64,000 nucleotides of DNA from Nymphaea colorata (taxonomy: Eukaryota; Streptophyta; Magnoliopsida; Nymphaeales; Nymphaeaceae). The stretch lies in the NCBI RefSeq assembly GCF_008831285.2, contig NC_045149.1:18367035-18431034 (forward strand), given 5' to 3'. The notes beneath the pieces are model-generated. The model made no database searches and was not told the DNA's origin. It worked only from the letters and a program-made list of their open reading frames with translations. The first letter of the stretch is position 1. Each line of letters starts with the position of its first letter. A program made the position numbers and the translations under genes. Positions 60,937 to 64,000 of the stretch are shown here, piece after piece.

Positions 60937-61557
60937 TCATGAATAGTCATACAAGGATATGCTCTTGTCGTCAGAGACACTTGCAAGCCTACCTACGCGC
61001 ACTCCTGTTCCTCCTGGAGGCCGGAAAGCAACCCCCCAGACCTGGTCTGTGTGGTTGGTCATCGTCTGCACAGAAGCTCTCATAGTCAAATCCCAGAGAC
61101 GTACGGTTCTATCGCTTGAGCCCGTGGCCACTGCCGCACCATCAGGGCTGGCGTCAACCGTTAGCACCCAGCTCGAATGCCCTGACATGGCTGAAACCAG
61201 GCTTTTGCCGTCAGCATCATACATGTGAACATGCATATCATCTGATGCAGAAAACAGCACTCGCGGGTCCACTGGCGAGAACACGAGTGAGCGAACTGGC
61301 ATAAAGTGGCCTTCAAGATGGTGCAGGAACTTGGCACGTGCCACGTCAAACACAGAGATTACACCATCCATGGTGCTGCAGGCCAGCCGCTTCCCATCCG
61401 GGCTCCAAGCAACAGATAGCACAAATTTGCCGCCACTTTTATCTGGCTTGACTCCATCGGGCCGTGGTACAGTCAATGTGTCGATCAATTGCCAAGTTGA
61501 AGTATCCCACAGCTTCACCGAGGAGCTACCCCCACCTGCAACAGCTAATATTTCACC
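60937..61557 (-). CDS. VIP3: WD40 protein VIP3/SKI8, last exon (partial)
   Basis: Minus-strand exon from acceptor at 61559-61558 to TGA 60939-60937: 206 residues, about the C-terminal two thirds of the protein. It begins GEILAVAGGGSSSVKLWDTS and carries WD repeats around VLSVAWSPDGKRLACSTMDG, GHFMPVRSLVFSPVDPRVLF, GHSSWVLTVDASPDGAAVAT with SSDRTVRLWDL, and DQVWGVAFRPPGG, ending SVSDDKSISLYDYS, nearly as in Arabidopsis VIP3 (At4g29830). VIP3 is shared by the Paf1 complex, which promotes FLC-type transcription, and by the cytosolic SKI complex, which helps the exosome degrade mRNA. The upstream exon with the first two WD repeats is not in the window. Identity is from remembered sequence. Confidence 0.95.
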   Translation of the reverse strand, partial: GEILAVAGGGSSSVKLWDTSTWQLIDTLTVPRPDGVKPDKSGGKFVLSVAWSPDGKRLACSTMDGVISVFDVARAKFLHHLEGHFMPVRSLVFSPVDPRVLFSASDDMHVHMYDADGKSLVSAMSGHSSWVLTVDASPDGAAVATGSSDRTVRLWDLTMRASVQTMTNHTDQVWGVAFRPPGGTGVRVGRLASVSDDKSISLYDYS

Positions 61558-64000
61558 CTGAAAACAAGAAGAGTTGCATCAGGAGGGGGACACCATCTCA
61601 TTTCAAAAGATGAAAGGCCATTTACATAGAATGGGACATATTTCTCGTCCATTGAAGAAAACTAGCAAGTCGATTAATGCTGGCTGAACACCACATTAGA
61701 AAATGATGAACCTATTCCTGCTTTTGACAAAAAAGTTCCACACAAAATGCTTAACTGAGATTCCAAAACCATCTTAATTATGTCAGATGAAATAAATGCC
61801 GCACCATCTATTGATTTCTAAAAACCACTCAATCGAAGTCTTAACATATTGTGTTTCATATGTGTAACTAACATGCTCCCAGTTTGTAACCGTGAGATGT
61901 TTACAATCGTTTAGCACCACATTCCAACATGAAACTAAAGTGGAAAGCAACTTGGGCTTGTAAAAATAGCACAGGTATAGAACAATCAACTGTGGATTCT
62001 TCAATAGTTTAGCATCACATTCTCACATGGAACTAAAGTGCTCAACAACAGTAACCAATACACAATTTGACTTATAAAACTGTACCTAAATAGAACCATC
62101 AACTTGAACATACAATCTGCACCAAACAATTCCTGCAGTCATGGGCTACAGACAATTTCAATATATCATCCAATGTGTAATGAGGTTTGTAAAAGAATAC
62201 AAATCCAAACAACTCAAGAACATGGACTGAGAATGTGCAGATACAGACTAAATGTGAAAATTTTAAAGGTGTTAGTGCCCTCTGCACATTATCCGTAATG
62301 GTTAACAACAATTTCATGATCTCCAGGAAAACGTATCACAAAGCCGCAATTTCATCAGATCTTCATAAGTGACCACCACTCTGAAGACAGATAAGCTATA
62401 GGACAAGCAGTGAAGGCACCCAATGGCAGAGAATACTTGCGTCTTGACATGTAGAAACTAGACACTAGCCACTACAGACCACAATCATCACAGACATTTG
62501 TAATGGTCATCAAGTACCAAAAAGTTCATCGAGCAAAAAAATGTTGGCTATTCTAGAACAAGATGTATCCCTGATAAAGCAACCCAGAAAACAAAGTAAT
62601 CATGAGCTCAACTCTCTCTCAGCCGCTGCAGCTTCTGTGGTTTCATCACAAACCCATTTCCTCTGTTTGTTTAAGTATGAGCAACAATACTAATACTTGA
62701 AAAATAAATCATGTGCAATGGAACCAGACCAGTGGTTAGATTTGATGCACACATCAAAGCGCGAAACATGGCAGCAAGGTCCCTTTTGGTAATCTTGATA
62801 AGCATATTAAGGAACAAAACCTAACCTCCTAACCGTCATGTCACAAGGCCCTTCACTATCCCAGATAAGGGCTCATATGTCAAACTTTCATCATCTAAAA
62901 CATCCTTACTATTAACTGGGTAATAGTTGTTTATCTTTGGTCTTTGACCAGCAAAGGCCAACACCTAAAAACAATTTCAAGCCTGTTCTGATCACGATAG
63001 TCCAAGACAGAGATTCACTGGTGCTTTAACACGAGGACTAAATGTAACATTACTAGAAATTGGTGGCCAGTCATGTACCTCATGGCTAGAATTAAACATT
63101 TGACATCAACACAAGTGAATGTCTATCATGTCGCAACCTCCCAGAGATGAATGGAATCAAACCACCAGCTCCATCGAAGAGCTACAGCATGTGTGAAGCA
63201 TAACCTATTTGATCATACCATGAGCCTATGTCACATGGGTGCGGGTGTGGACCAAATTCAAATTCACGTGTATGCGGGTGCGGCTGGAAGAATCTGTGGT
63301 AAACAACTAAACAAGAGGCCTGAGTACAGCAGCGAACATGAGGAGGAGGAAGGAGAAGGACGGAGCGCAGTAGGGAACAGGCGGAAGGAAGGGAAGTTGA
63401 GGGCGGAAAGAGGAAAATGGGGAAAGTCGATGAGATCGGGTTCGGTCAGAGGCTCAAAGCTCACTGTATCCGACAACGGACGAACACAGGATCAGATGCA
63501 GTAAAAGGATCGAATGCGGGTGACCAGCGTGTTTGTGCCATGTCTAGCCTGTGTCCATACCCGCACCTGTGTCGAGCTGAGTCGACACCGACATGCGACC
63601 TCCTTTGCCTCATCCATGTTTCATAGCCATGAGCAATCGTTAGAGACAGACAAGGCACAAAGAGCCAGAAAATAAACGAAAGAGTCCTTTACAGATGAAC
63701 CAGAGAAATAAAAATAGAGAATTTGCATAATTCACCACTTGACCATGCTTGCTAGCATCTCATTTTTTCTTTTTTCCTCTTCCGTGTATAGTCAAAATCA
63801 GAAATCAGATTCAGGTTGTTTAAGGCTCTAAAAAGACAAGTTGAGACTACTCAGTCTGAATCGGCTGAAGTTGGTTGACTAAAATAAATTTCAGAAAGAG
63901 GCATGGAGACACCATATTTAAAGTGCAAAGAACAATAAAAGACATAAAATCAAGTCAACCACATAGTTCACTGGTTGTAATAGCACCATAATTTGAACAT
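61558..64000 (-). other. Probable VIP3 intron, continuing past the right edge
   Basis: No sequence for the N-terminal WD repeats of VIP3 is found on the minus strand, so at least 2.4 kb of intron is present. It is AT-rich except for a GC-rich insertion-like block at about 63236-63610. Confidence 0.55.
63236..63610. repeat. GC-rich repeat-like block in VIP3 intron
   Basis: TGCGGGTGTGG and TATGCGGGTGCGG at one end face CATACCCGCACCTG at the other, giving inverted-repeat-like ends around about 300 bp of purine-rich DNA. A short hairpin, GTGTCGA (63569-63575) with TCGACAC (63582-63588), sits near the right end. It looks like an inserted element; class unknown. Confidence 0.4.

Overview
This window is nuclear DNA of a flowering plant. 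Every recognisable gene is a plant gene interrupted by GT-AG introns (one is probably GC-AG). Intergenic DNA is AT-rich and full of (CT)n, (GA)n and (AT)n microsatellites and dispersed repeats. The proteins resemble angiosperm orthologues closely, but the lineage cannot be fixed by eye. I saw no organellar, bacterial or intact transposon genes, no rRNA or tRNA, and no CRISPR-like array.

Nine protein genes are supported. Left block, plus strand: the last exon of TH2 (thiamine monophosphate phosphatase; 926-1335, cut by the left edge), a complete AWPM-19-like membrane protein (3469-4220), about 8 kb of repeat-rich DNA, then a complete 11-exon ABCC5/MRP5 ABC transporter (12678-23120). Middle block, minus strand: a plastid-type folate-biopterin transporter (24788-27020), a five-exon HAD phosphatase of the At2g33255 type (30713-35203) and a two-exon Vps62/DUF946 protein (36613-39931). 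Right block: PSB28 of photosystem II (plus, 43391-44866), about 13.7 kb of repeat-rich DNA without a recognisable gene, a two-exon universal stress protein (plus, 58644-60217), and the 3' exon of the Paf1/SKI-complex WD40 protein VIP3/SKI8 (minus, 60937-61557, cut by the right edge).

The genes do not form one pathway; this looks like an ordinary gene neighbourhood. Its most interesting large-scale property is that two neighbour pairs (ABCC5 with Vps62, and FBT with the HAD phosphatase) match, as I recall the locus numbers, pairs that are also close together in Arabidopsis, which suggests old conserved linkage. Other points of interest are a probable GC-AG intron in ABCC5, two competing 3' splice sites in the folate transporter, an ABRE/RY cluster before the AWPM-19 gene, a three-copy repeat family with GC-rich ends and an AT core, and several local tandem duplications, one of which includes the end of the PSB28 intron. 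I found no convincing new biological system.
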